Assembly (NCBI GenBank): GCA_022496185.1
Contig: WTXG01000126.1
Location: 1-64,000, forward strand
Length of the DNA: 64,000 bases
From: Multifurca ochricompacta
Taxonomy: Eukaryota > Basidiomycota > Agaricomycetes > Russulales > Russulaceae
Direction: 5' to 3'
Position 1 is the stretch's first letter, and the number at the start of each line of letters is the position of its first letter. The notes beneath the pieces are model-generated. The model saw nothing but the letters and a program-made list of their open reading frames with translations. It was not told the origin of the DNA and ran no database searches. The translations under genes and the position numbers were made by a program. Positions 1-11,208 of this stretch are shown in pieces.

Positions 1-136
1 ACGCCTCGAACCCCACCCCGAGCGACTGTACTGGGCCTGGCACTGTCATGGCCCCAGGAAACTGCTTGATTGCCTACAATTGACGATCAGATTGTGCTTA
101 CCTTGGGACTTACGCCCCCCGAGCTGCACGAATGAA

Positions 137-300
137 TGCTCCATACCGTACCGCGACCAGTTGCTCATTATGGACACTGTACATGGAAGAATGCACCTGA
201 TTTGGGAGCTGGCCGCCTCCCAGATTGCGCCAAGAGCGATGTATTGCATACGCCCGAACAGAATGAACACGCGAGTTTAGGATCTTAGGTATCCCTCGTC
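137..300. repeat. diverged direct repeat, copy 1
   Basis: This segment resembles 1354-1512. Shared landmarks, in the same order, are 'gaccagttg', 'gatgcacctg', 'gcctcccag' and 'ttgcgccag/aag'. Translated on the minus strand, both copies give a WRNLGG...NQVH-like pattern. Divergence is high, so this is an old duplication or two decayed copies of one element. Function is unknown. Confidence 0.45.
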
Positions 301-1353
301 GCACCCGAGAGAACTGTGTAGGGGGACTCCTTATTGGTGTCTCGCTATGGAATGCGCCAGTTTCGGACCCGTCGTCCACTGGTTGCGAGAACAAAGATGG
401 CTGCGGCCAGCACTGATTTGAATGATCTTGGGGCCCATTGCCCTTCGCTGCACGAGGAACTCTGCTATTCCCCAGCCAGCTGCTTGCTACTAGCACCACA
501 AACCCAAAGAAAAGATGTGCTACTGAAGAAGCAGCCGCCTCCCCAGTCACGATATCAGTCACTGATATGGTACTACAAACCAGAAGAAACACCATTCGAG
601 TCTATCACTCCTTAAACTGCGAAATACGACAAAGCCTGTTGCGCTTGCCAGCATGAAAGACAAAACCCAGACAACTTTCTTACTGGACTAAGCTACAACT
701 CATCGCTTCTGACCTTGCTGCGGCAGACACTTGTCTATGACTCTGAAGTTACCTTCATCACTCCAGAACGTCAACTTCCCTACGATGTGTATTCCATTTC
801 CACCCAGCGCGACCAGTCATCAGTATTCATATGACTGATAACCCCCAGAAAACACAACCAGAACCCCTTGACTTCGAACCCAGTAACCTCGAGCCTCCAT
901 TCACACCAGACCGACACCCCCCCCCCCTCTTTTTCGCCTTGAAAGAAATATCAATCACTCACCCCTTCCTGAAACAACACCACTCCACATCGACGACCCC
1001 TTTGAACCCAGAACCAAGTGGCAATACGACCTGCCCTTGTTACAATACCTTTGAACGAGTTGCATTGCGCACTCACAGAACCCAACACGAGGACCACTGT
1101 GTAGCTGACTTATGGTCAAGCATGATGGACCAGAATGACTGAATGGGAGAGAAACATACTAGAAGGAATTTAGATTCAGTCTACCAACTGGTAACGTGTG
1201 GACATTTTTGATGAACACTTCGACCCCACCACGACCGTCTTAGGATAGGCAGTGCCGCCTTCCTAGACCCTTTCAAGTTGAAAGTCGAATACCGACTCTT
1301 GACACCAACAATACGCCTGCCCTGGGAATAATGCCCCAGACAGCATGAACTTT

Positions 1354-1512
1354 CGCCTCGCATAGGCACCACGACCAGTTGTTTATTACAAACAATGCAC
1401 AGAGAAAGATGCACCTGGTTTAAGAGCCCGTTGCCTCCCAGGTTGCGCCAGAAGAGTGATGTACTGCACGAAGAATGAACGTACAAGTAGGGAACTTGGA
1501 TATCCCTTGGAC
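1354..1512. repeat. diverged direct repeat, copy 2
   Basis: Second copy of the segment at 137-300, about 1.2 kb downstream in the same orientation. The same blocks are visible in the same order, separated by substitutions and small indels. No product is recognised in either copy. Confidence 0.45.
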
Positions 1513-3700
1513 GGGCTATCAATTGCAGACACGAAGACCCAACGAATGTACCCGCGTGAGGATAATCATCTCCCGGGTTGTGAAGATTGGCAGGGCAGTG
1601 CACGCGCTCTGAACCGAACGCGGAAGCTTTTCCAGAACTGAAGCACCCTACATCACGAACCCCAGATGCACCAGTGTCAAACTTCCTGCCCACTGAGTTC
1701 TGGCCACTCATAAACCAGCGACCTATTAACGATACGATGACCCCTACCGACCGCCGCTCTGAGGAGCTGAGACTTTGCACATCTGCGATGATTAGGAGGA
1801 ACTATCACTGAATGTATCCCACACCACACCTGCCTCACCCATCTGACACGGAGAAGACGGAAACTTATGTCAACCACTCTGTACGACACTAACACCCTGA
1901 TAAGAATCTTCCCCAGTGATACGGGCACCTTGACAACATCCTTTTACATCCCCAGTTGCCCCTACCAGTTGCCATAAAAACTGGAGAAAGTCAAGAAGAT
2001 TCGGAAGCAGCAACAGAACCAGCGGAAGCAGAAGAATTTATCTGATGATGGGATGAATATGAGGCTCAGAATCTGATACGAAGACGGGCAGAAATGTGAT
2101 GATCCGAAGCCCTGGAGACCTGGAGCATGACCCTGTAGTTCCCCTCCCAACATATTGACACACTCACAGACCCAGACAGCCGCACCCTAAATAAAAGCGA
2201 ACCGAATTTGATGGATATCATAAACAATGACCTGGCCACTCGGTAGACCCAAAGACCGAGTGCGCGACCCCCGTTCTCATTGTCCGCAGTGCTGACAACC
2301 TGAACAGGGGGGTGAATTCCTGTTTCCTTTCATTTTTCCTTCCCTTTTCCCTTTTCCCTCCCTCTTCCGGCACCTACTGTACCAGACAACCCCACCAACA
2401 ATGAACCTGACCAGAAGAAGTTCGGAAGACCAGACAGCCGGATGTCTGCCGGCATCACCTGAATTGACATACCTATCCATGAAGAATGTGCTGAATGACT
2501 CTTAATACGTCCCAGCAGCCTTCCGAGCCAAGGGAAACATTTCTTGAACCTGCGAAGAAGCCCTTGAACCCCTTGACGCTTGCTGAAAACGCCATCTGTT
2601 ATCACCAGACGAGCCCTCTACGACGACCCTGACCAAAAGAGGCCACAGTGATTATGCAACTTGATGTCCGCAGATACAACTCGGACGACATGCCAAAGAC
2701 TCCCGACGAGAGGACAATCTAGGGACCTTACAAGCCTGCCACTCATGCAGTCATGATGACTCACGAGTCCCACAAAACCGTATACTCCACATATTGAAAA
2801 CCTTCGTCGACTCCAATATCCAACACAGTTAGAGAAGACAGAATGAATGTCCCGACCAGAAAAACCACAACAATCGCCCAGTTGTTACTACCCGTATCAC
2901 CAGAACGCCAGGCAACTAAGGTTTCTGTCTCGGATGAAATGATGCTCCCCCATACTCCCCTTCCTTCCTATCAACGACGCCTCACCCTTGAAAGCCACCT
3001 ATACAGACACACTCACACCTGAAGATGAAACACAGCCCATACGTTGAAGATTCACAAAGACCTTGAGCGGTTACTGAAGCTTGAGGAAGATATACTGAAG
3101 CCCTTGACGTATTCTACTCTCCATGGAGAAGACGTGCTGTCACAACACAGTTTGAACAACCCTGAGGCCTAGTAGCTTGCTGCCCACTTGTATCTTTACA
3201 ACGATCCACGACCTGAAGAGCCTTTGACACTCATGGGAAAGACTCTGTACCCGACCAACGTTGGCCAAAGATCACCGCCTAAGGAGAAAGATCGAAACTT
3301 GGCAAACACCGTGGAAGTCCGATTCGCACGTGAAGTACCCGAGATCCACACTAATGCCTACGGTCACTCACTAGAATGCCCACGAAGATCCTGACCAGAA
3401 GAGAACACAAGGCCGCGTCTGTCGCGATTCGACCGCGCGTCCCAGATCCCAATACCCATGTCGCCGTGTGAGGTGGTGGGACAGATATCGGAAGAAAGCA
3501 TGAACGATGATTGACGCAATCCGATGAACGACCAACGCCGTCGATAGGAGAACGGCCTTCTGGGCCCAAGCTGGAGACGAAGAACATGCACGGCTGCACA
3601 GGCCTGTTCTGGCTGAACATCCCAACCATTTCCATACGTCTACGACTCTTGAAATGCCTGCTACAACACTAGGACGAATCCCGATCAACTCGAGTGACAG

Positions 3701-4367
3701 TCACCACTGGAGAAGAAGTTGCAAACGCCCCGACCAGACAGACATACGAAGAACGTGCCGACCTCTGTGGATGCACACCCCCCTCCTCTCATGTCGCCTT
3801 CACCTACGCCAACCCCTTGATTGAATCATTTCATTGCCTACACTCTTCATCGTATCCGACTCAACGCTTCCATCACTTTCCCTGCCCTCTATCTTCTCCA
3901 GCGCTTGGAGACCCACATTCCCACAACCAAAGAGTCTTCCGGTCATCGATTATTTATCTCTACACTCATGCTTGCTTCCAAGATTATTTGTGACGACGCG
4001 GCGTGACGTCTTGTTGGTCAAGGCATGTCCGCCCTTCGGAAACCAGTCAGATGGAGAAAGAGGTGTGTTCTTACCTCGAATGGCAGCTCAACGTCGGCTC
4101 TACGATGTCGCGCGATTTCGAAAGTCGTGTTAGGCGCGACTTTGCCGGTCCTGGTCCCTACTCTAGCTTGGTCCTTCCCCATCCTGTACCAACACCTTTT
4201 GCACACTCGAGCATGAGCCTGACGGCCTGATGGGCTGACAACCATGGGCAACAATCTGGATGCACAGGAACAACTGACTGGATGACAACAAACAACATTA
4301 CCTCCTTGTGAACCACCTCGTGATGTGCATGTCTAGCTGGGCCAGCTAGAGCCTGTTGAGGGGGTGA
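3701..4367 (+). other. 3' internal end of LTR element D
   Basis: The last about 40 bases before 4368 ('ctagctgggccagctagag' then a G-rich tract 'gagggggtgatg') closely match the 3' internal end of gypsy-1 at about 22714-22748, where a stop codon is followed by a polypurine tract and the LTR. This marks a plus-strand gypsy-type element whose 3' LTR starts at 4368. The coding part upstream is too decayed to recognise. Short open stretches exist (4003-4230, plus) but match nothing I know. Confidence 0.55.
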
Positions 4368-4631
4368 TGTTACAACTCCACTCTTTTCCCTGACCCTTCC
4401 TTGATGCCATACCCACTCCTGACCTCTGCCTTCTGCACATATGACCCTTGCCTCTGTAACTCTACTGCCTGATTCCTGTGGCTTGTATGCCCAGGACCCC
4501 ACCCTGATGCCTGTGACATGATGCTCTCAGGACCCCTTACCCTTGATACCTGCACCTGACTCACTGATAGTTCAGCTACTGTGCTGATGGCTGCATTCCC
4601 CTTTCCCCTGATGCTTGGCCTCTGTTTTGGC
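4368..4631 (+). repeat. LTR-D, 5' part (split by copia-1)
   Basis: The LTR begins TGTTACAACTCC directly after a polypurine tract. It is interrupted at 4632 by copia-1 and resumes after the TTGGC target duplication at 11209-11213. Its family is not seen elsewhere in the window. Confidence 0.6.
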
Positions 4632-5132
4632 TGTGAAACAGGCATGAGGCGCAGCATACTGACTGTTGTTAGTTGGTTAAACTAGACAAAGAAAAGTTAC
4701 TTCAGAGGTTAGAAGAACTCTTTATTACTATACTACTGACCTAGACAAAGAAAAGTTCTATATAGAGAACGTTAGTCTAATAGTTAAGTAGATAGTATAG
4801 AAGGCACTTACACTTCAGAGGTTAGAAGAACTCTGAAGTGGAAGAGACGAAACAGACACCCTTATATACTCCAAGGGATGGTCTGTGCACACTGGGAATA
4901 AGTCCACAGGTGCCAGACAAAGTCCAAACAATAAACAGAGGGAGAAAGGCCATTGGCCACTACAGGAATCACATGTTACATGGTGTATCAGTCAGCTACT
5001 GCGGAATGTGAGAAAGAAAGTAATAATGATAATGTAAATAGTCCGAAACTCCGGTATCTAATCTAATCTACAAAGTAGCTAATCTAATCACCTGATGCCT
5101 GAAGCATCACCGAACATCTCCTGTGTTCAACA
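4632..5132 (-). repeat. copia-1 3' LTR
   Basis: 501 bp, starting TGTGAAACAG and ending TTCAACA. On the element strand it carries a TATATAAG box (plus-strand complement near 4860-4868). Just downstream is a perfect 10-bp inverted repeat (4811-4820 with 4831-4840, 10-nt loop) at the expected RNA start, then a GTAAGT. Two modules are duplicated inside: X (4682-4698 and 4741-4757) and Y (4699-4721 and 4812-4834). The adjacent 'ggaggga' on the minus strand (5133-5139) is the likely polypurine tract. Confidence 0.92.
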
Positions 5133-5420
5133 TCCCTCCATGCTGAAGGCATCTGGTCATGGATGGGAAATGAGTTGGATGTGCACACTGCCATCGCCAC
5201 AATTAAATGAGCATATCGCCAGCCAGAGATCCAACTTCTCTAACTCTCGAGTGCGGGTTGTGAGTTTTGCATACGAATTGTAGATTCGCTTATGCAAGCT
5301 GAATGCTTGACATATCTACTTTGTACACACCACTTGCGTCACTCTCGAGGTCGAGAACGTGCTCATATGGCATGGTGGGAAAGTGAAACTGGTATACACA
5401 GTCTCCAGATTCCAGCTCTC

Positions 5421-8400
5421 TCATTTCAGCATAAGTCCAAGTCCATTGACCATGGTTTCAAGCGATGCTCTTGGTAGAGACTTAGTAAAGCCATCTGCCA
5501 GCATCTCACCTGTGGGGGTTCGCACTAATTCAATTGTGTGCGACTCAATGTACCCCCTAATGGCATGGTACTTGATGGGTATATGCTTTGACCGCCTTCC
5601 TGTGACAGGGTTTAATGCCAAATCTACGGCACCCTTATTGTCACAGTGGAGTAGTATAGGAGAGGATACCTCATATCCTAATTCCTCCATAAAAGTCCTG
5701 TACCACATTGCCTGATTTGCAGCCTCAGAGAGGCTCATATATTCGGCTTCAGTGGTGGACTGTGCTACTGTTTTCTGTTTTCTGGAACACCATGAAATGG
5801 CACCGTTTGCCAAGAAAAACACATAGCCTGAGGTAGAGTGACAGTCCTCTTGATCTCCCCATGAGGAATCTGCAAAGCCATGAAGGCCACTCTCCCCATT
5901 CCCTCCAGAATACCGCAACTTGTAGTCTTTTGTACTATTAAGATACTTTAAGACATATTTTGCAAGTCGCATGTGATCTTGAGAGGGGTTGGAAGCGTAC
6001 TGACTAAGGCGCGCCACAGCAAAACTGATATCGGGTCTGCTTCCAATCTGCACCCATAGCAGAGACCCCATCAACTGTTGGTACTTCTTTATCTCAGAAG
6101 TAGATGCCTGGCCTTCAAATTTGACCAGATGTACATCAGCGCCAGAGGGAAGAGGAGTATATACTCGGTTGGAATCCCTCATCCCAAACTTCTCAATAAT
6201 AGATAAAACATAGGCTGCTTGGTCAATTTCCAGTGTCTTATTAGGACGATCCTGGTGATGTTAACTCCAAGGTAAGACTGGATTTCTCCCAAGTCAGTCA
6301 TCTCATATCGATTAGATAGAGCTGACTTCAGCCACTTTATCTTATCATTTGAAGACCCAAGTATAGTAATGTCATCTACATAGAGAATGACATAAAGTGA
6401 ATCATCCCCCTCCTTTTGATGAAACACATATACTCCTGCATCAGAGTACGTCCGAGTAAAGCCCAGTTCATTTAGAACTGCATGAAACTGTAATTCCATG
6501 CTCGGGATGCTTGTTTGAGACCGTATAAAGCTTTTTGCAGTCTACAAACTTTGGACTCTTGACCAGCAACGACGAAACCAACTGGTTGCTCCATATATAT
6601 TTCTTCATCCAGATCGCCATGTAGGAATGCCGATTTGACATCCATCTGGTGGATTTCCCAATCCTCTAGCGTAGCTAGTGCTAGTAATAGTCTAAGAGAT
6701 TCAAATCTGGCAACTGGAGAGAATGTTTCGTCGAAGTCCACCCCTTCTACTTGGGTGAAACCTTTTGCCATGAGCCTAGCACGAAACCGTCCATCTGGTT
6801 TCAGCTTAAAAACCCATTTTGACTTGACAGCCTTTCTTCCTTTAGGAAGATCTTCAAGGCGCCACACACTAAGTTTATCTAAGGCATCAATTTCATATTT
6901 ACATGCCTCAACCATTCACTGGCATTGTCAGACTGCATTGCCTCCTGAAAAGTCAGGGGATCTCTATAAGAGACACCTGCGGCATTTAGCAATTCCATGT
7001 GCCCAAGTCTGGAAGAACCCTGCACGAACTCTGCATTATCCTCATTATAAAATCGAGGATTCATGCGGCGTGAACATCTAGGATGGGCAGTATCAAGATT
7101 TAAATCTTCCTGCACAGCCCTGTCACGTTGCTGAGACGTGGGCTTTCCCTAGTAAATACTGGTTGGGAAATTTTGCCAACATTCCTTTTAGTTTGTTTTT
7201 TGGCACGGATTCTCTGGGGGAGTTCAGATGGTTCCATGATTTGGGATGGTGGTGTCTGATAGATGGTTTGATTGTGTGTGTCAAGCTCATTATCGGGTGT
7301 GGTAGGCTCTGGATTTAATTGAGGAGGTTCCACTACCTCCTGTTCCTCAACCTCGGCTTCCTTATCTTTAGGAGCCTGAGGAACTGTGGCTATTGCTGGT
7401 TGAGGCTGGACAGGCCTCTCAACTTCTAAGACAAAAGGTGTAACTTTTTCCTTTTGCTTTCCCTTGCTGTCCTTTGCAAGGTTGGATGGGAAGGACCCTT
7501 CATCGAATGTCACATCTCTAGACAATACGAAGGATCGGGTATGCATATCCCAAAGAAGATATCCTTTTGAGTGGGGTGCATATCCGACAAAGACTGTCTC
7601 CCTGGCTTTGTGATCCAGTTTACGTCTTTTGTCCTCTGGGACAGTATAGTAGGCTAGGCAGCCAAATATTTTAAAATATGAGACATCTGGAATGTCCCCA
7701 TCCAGAAGCTCAAGCGGTGTCCTCCACTTATTAGAGCGGATTGGCGTTCTATTGTATATGTGACAGGCTGTTCGCACTGCACATTCCCAGAAACCAAGGG
7801 AAAGACCAGCATGATGCAACATACTAGTAGCCTTTTCCATGATGGTTCTGTTGAACCTTTCAGCCCTTCCGTTTTGTTGTGGGGAATACGGCATTGTCAA
7901 CTTATGCTCTATGCCAGCCTGCTCAAGTATTGACTTCAGCTCCCTATTGACAAATTCGCCACCTCGGTCTGTGTGTAAGGTCTTTATTTTCCTGTCTGTT
8001 TTATTTTCCAGGAATGCCTTAATGTTACAGAACACCGATGTAAAATCACTTTTGGCTTTCATAGCAACAACTAGGGCAGTTCTGCTAAAGTCGTCTATGA
8101 AAGTGGCGAAGTATAGGTTCCCTTGTATTGAAGTACATTGTAGAGGACCAACTAGGTCACTGTGGATGACTTCCAAGGGTGCTGAAGCTCTCTTTTGAGA
8201 GGGAGGGAATGGAAGACGGTGTGATTTTCCCATTTCACAGCCATAGCACGGCTTGTCTTCCACTTGGCTATTATCTATACTAAGACCTTTTACAGCCTTA
8301 GGAGCATGTCTTTTGAGGGCCTCTTTTGACATATGACCCATTCGCAAATGCCAGGTATCAAGGCTACTTGATGCAGATTTGTGGGAAGCAGTATTTAAAT

Positions 8401-9810
8401 TCTGCACAGTTTTCCCAAAGACCCAATAGAGTCCCATAGCCTTGACACCTTCCACTATAATAGCATTATTGTACTTTATTTTGACCTCAGATGGAGAAAA
8501 TTCCACTGAGCCACCTTTGTCTGTGATGCAGCTTGTCGACAGTATTCTCTCACTGCCAGGCATGTAGAAGACATTATTCAACTCTAACTCATAATTATTA
8601 CGAGTTTGGAGTATGACTTTGCCTGTTCCTTCGACTTGGACTATAGAGCCATCTCCGATTGTCACTGAGTGTCCCTTGTGTGGGTAATACTCAGAGAAAT
8701 CTTCTAAGTGTGGTGTAAAGTGAGTAGTGGCTCCACTGTCCATCATCCAAGGGTTGCTGCCATCATCGACTTCTTGTGTATGTTCTGTCATCATATAAAG
8801 TGAAATGCGAGGTGTCTCATGCACCTCCTGTATTCTGCCACTACCATTAACTATGGTAGCTATTTGTGTGGAGTTATTATGTACACTGGGGCCTTGCCCC
8901 TTCCTCTTGTTGCCCTTTTTGCCTGCATCAGCATTGGCTCTGTCCTGTTTCCTTTGCCGACATTCATTAGCCTTGTGGCCCGGCTTCTGGCAATAGAAGC
9001 AGGTGACATCATTGGACAATGATGCACCTGCAGGAGGTGGCGTGAAAGATACTTGTTTTTTGTTTTTGTTTTTGTTGACATGGGCTGCCTTGTTAAGGGC
9101 AGCCCCAACACCACTTCCTGCGGGGCCGGCTAGTTGGCTTTCCTCATTTAGGAACCTTTGTACAAGGTCCTGAGGGGAAAGGCGGTCAGGAGGACCTGAC
9201 GCCAGGATAGAGCCAGCAATGGCTGAGTAGGATGGAGGTAGGGATTGGAGCAATATAAAGCTCATCTGGAGATCAGAGATCTCCATCCCATTTTCCTTGA
9301 GAGTACTCCTCACATCCAACACACGCTGCAACTGGGGTCTGAATTGCTTTCCTTCTTCCAAGCGGAAGGAGGATACAGAACACCACAAGTTGTAGGTGGC
9401 CATGCTACCTACTGAGCCATAGAGTGATTCCAATCGCTCATATTTGGCATTGACAGAAGGATAAGTTCTGTCAGAGGCAATTTGGGAGTATGTTTCCGGT
9501 GATGTGACCATCACCAGAACTCCCATGAGGACTTCCTCCACCCTATTCCATTCTAGGTACATAGGCTCAGACCAAAGCGCAAAGCGCTTGGCGTACTCGT
9601 CATCCTTCTCTCCATCCTCTGGCTTGGAGGATTCAGGAACTCAGGGGCATCATGTGTGATGTGCCTCTTCATTCCATTGATCCTAAGCAGGGCTGTGAAC
9701 GACACAGACCACTGCTGCCAGTTGGAGCCGTCAAGCTTGTCGAACTTGAAAGTGGGGGGAAGACGATGGAAGACATTGAGATGATTTAAAAAGGTTGATC
9801 CTGGTTCCAA
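5421..9810 (-). pseudogene. copia-1 gag-pol polyprotein, frameshifted
   Basis: Reads as a Ty1/copia polyprotein in pieces: 9810-9553 (Gag start), 9562-7100 (Gag, PR, IN), 7115-6879, 6915-6472, 6499-6179 and 6182-5421 (RT, RNase H). In the 820-residue main piece the zinc knuckle is C188-x2-C191-x4-H196-x4-C201, the protease has DSGA at 275-278, and the integrase has an HHCC zinc site (H405, H410, C439, C442) followed by the catalytic core (HSDLVGP, LHTDRGGEF, AERFNR). RT shows YVDD and RNase H shows FADSSWGD and ADGFTK. Breaks are mostly 1-nt losses, for example near 6255 (AGGGAT to AGGAT) and near 6495. Unlike copia-2 and copia-3, the RNase H C-terminus is intact here. Confidence 0.9.
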
Positions 9811-10693
9811 GGAGCAGTTAGAACCAGTTGTCCAGGTCTCATTGAAGAGGGCCCGTCCATTCTGTGGCGCTATGCTTCAGAACTTAAAAAAGTCCTGCCT
9901 CTGATGTGCGACTTCTAAGTAGTATAGTAGGCTGTCTAACCCCATTCTACAACAGATCCCAAGCCACATCAGGCGGATACTGTGTAAATAGAAGGGGAGT
10001 CATGTCATGGAGGAGCCAACCGCAAGTTCCACTAGAGACAAAGGGTATAGAGCCCTTCCTCTAGTGCTGGTGGTGGAGTCCATGATTAAGCCCTAGATGA
10101 TTGGGGCCATGACTATAGTAGACTATTAGGTTTCCTCTGGTTGGGGCGAACCCCCAATGAAAGCAGCGGGTACTTCTGCCCAGAGACAAAACCCTCTAGC
10201 TACTGTGTAAATACTATAGTAGTTCAAGCCTACTTGTATCGAGCCCAAGCGTCATGGGAGTGACTACCCATGCCTTGTTCTAGACCCTAAACTCTACCAG
10301 CAGGTCGCTAAACCTGGCTTACGGATCGAGCCAAGCATTGACTGAACCTATAGCCTCAAGCCTTCTGGGCAAGTGGCCTACTAAGTCTATGGATGGGACG
10401 AAAACCCAGCTACAACTATGAATACTATTTACTTAGAGCGCACATGAGGAACTCAAGGTGTTTCACCCGCTTAGGGTCCCTCGTCACCTCTTGCAAGAAT
10501 CCCCTGAGGGACTAGCCAGACAGATCAAGGTGGGCACATAAAGCGCACCACCTTGTGGACAGTTAAGGGCAAGAGAACGAAAATCGAAGCTCACTGTAAG
10601 ACTGATTGGGAAAGAAGAGGTCTTGTAGCTTGGTGAGCTTTGAAGAAGGTTGGACTGATCAAGAGAAGGAGAAACAGATCAGTAAAGCGTGCC
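9811..10693 (-). other. copia-1 5' leader (untranslated)
   Basis: Roughly 880 nt between PBS and gag without a usable ORF. Blocks are strongly conserved with the copia-2 leader although the coding regions differ: one stretch of over 60 nt (about 10232-10294) is identical to about 55311-55373 and contains a CATGGG/CCCATG hairpin. Another block (10031-10065) forms a stem ACTAGAG/CTCTAGT plus AAGGG/CCCTT, which covaries in copia-2. A conserved RNA structure for packaging, translation or dimerisation is plausible. Confidence 0.7.
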
Positions 10694-10707
10694 CAGGGCC
10701 CATAACC
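10694..10707 (-). promoter_or_regulatory. copia-1 primer-binding site (initiator Met tRNA half)
   Basis: Directly inside the 5' LTR. The plus strand reads CAGGGCCCATAACC, which is the anticodon arm of a eukaryotic initiator Met tRNA (CAU anticodon in the loop). The element RNA therefore carries the complement. This is the layout known from Drosophila copia, where a 5' tRNA half cut in or near the anticodon loop primes minus-strand synthesis, rather than the tRNA 3' CCA end. Confidence 0.8.
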
Positions 10708-11208
10708 TGTGAAACAGGCATGAGGCGCAGCATACTGACTGTTGTTAGTTGGTTAAACTAGACAAAGAAAAGTTACTTCAGAGGTTAGAAGAACTCTTTA
10801 TTACTATACTACTGACCTAGACAAAGAAAAGTTCTATATAGAGAACGTTAGTCTAATAGTTAAGTAGATAGTATAGAAGGCACTTACACTTCAGAGGTTA
10901 GAAGAACTCTGAAGTGGAAGAGACGAAACAGACACCCTTATATACTCCAAGGGATGGTCTGTGCACACTGGGAATAAGTCCACAGGTGCCAGACAAAGTC
11001 CAAACAATAAACAGAGGGAGAAAGGCCATTGGCCACTACAGGAATCACATGTTACATGGTGTATCAGTCAGCTACTGCGGAATGTGAGAAAGAAAGTAAT
11101 AATGATAATGTAAATAGTCCGAAACTCCGGTATCTAATCTAATCTACAAAGTAGCTAATCTAATCACCTGATGCCTGAAGCATCACCGAACATCTCCTGT
11201 GTTCAACA
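10708..11208 (-). repeat. copia-1 5' LTR
   Basis: 501 bp with no difference from the 3' LTR that I could find. It holds the promoter for the element: TATA box, start-site hairpin (10887-10896 with 10907-10916) and duplicated X and Y modules. Ends TTCAACA at 11208, followed by TTGGC. Confidence 0.92.

Larger units (their letters stand above)
1..3700. other. degenerate sequence, no recognisable gene
   Basis: All reading frames are short and broken, and I recognise no protein. Base composition and runs of gapped codon-like sequence suggest decayed coding DNA rather than simple intergenic sequence. The longest clean stretch that reads like protein is 3188-3394 (plus, 68 aa, unrecognised). There is a C-run near 918-930 and a pyrimidine-rich tract near 2326-2377. 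Because 3701-4367 ends like the 3' internal end of a plus-strand LTR element, this region may be the decayed interior of that element (D). That is inference only. Confidence 0.4.
4632..11208 (-). mobile_element. copia-1, complete Ty1/copia retrotransposon
   Basis: A 6577-bp element in minus orientation, bounded by two 501-bp LTRs (TGTGAAACAGG...TTCAACA) that look identical by eye. It is flanked by a perfect 5-bp duplication TTGGC (4627-4631 and 11209-11213). In element order it has: 5' LTR, PBS matching initiator Met tRNA, about 0.9 kb leader, gag-pol, purine-rich tract, 3' LTR. Identical LTRs imply a recent insertion, yet gag-pol carries several single-base frameshifts. Either it was mobilised in trans by a relative, or some indels are sequencing errors. 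It interrupts LTR-D. Confidence 0.93.

Noticed and set aside
110..595. 161-codon minus-strand frame near the left end
   Set aside because: No recognisable domain; it overlaps a diverged repeat and several equally long frames in other phases, so probably chance.
1181..1780. 199-codon minus-strand frame
   Set aside because: Contains the repeat shared with 137-300 but reads across it without a consistent domain; no support as a gene.
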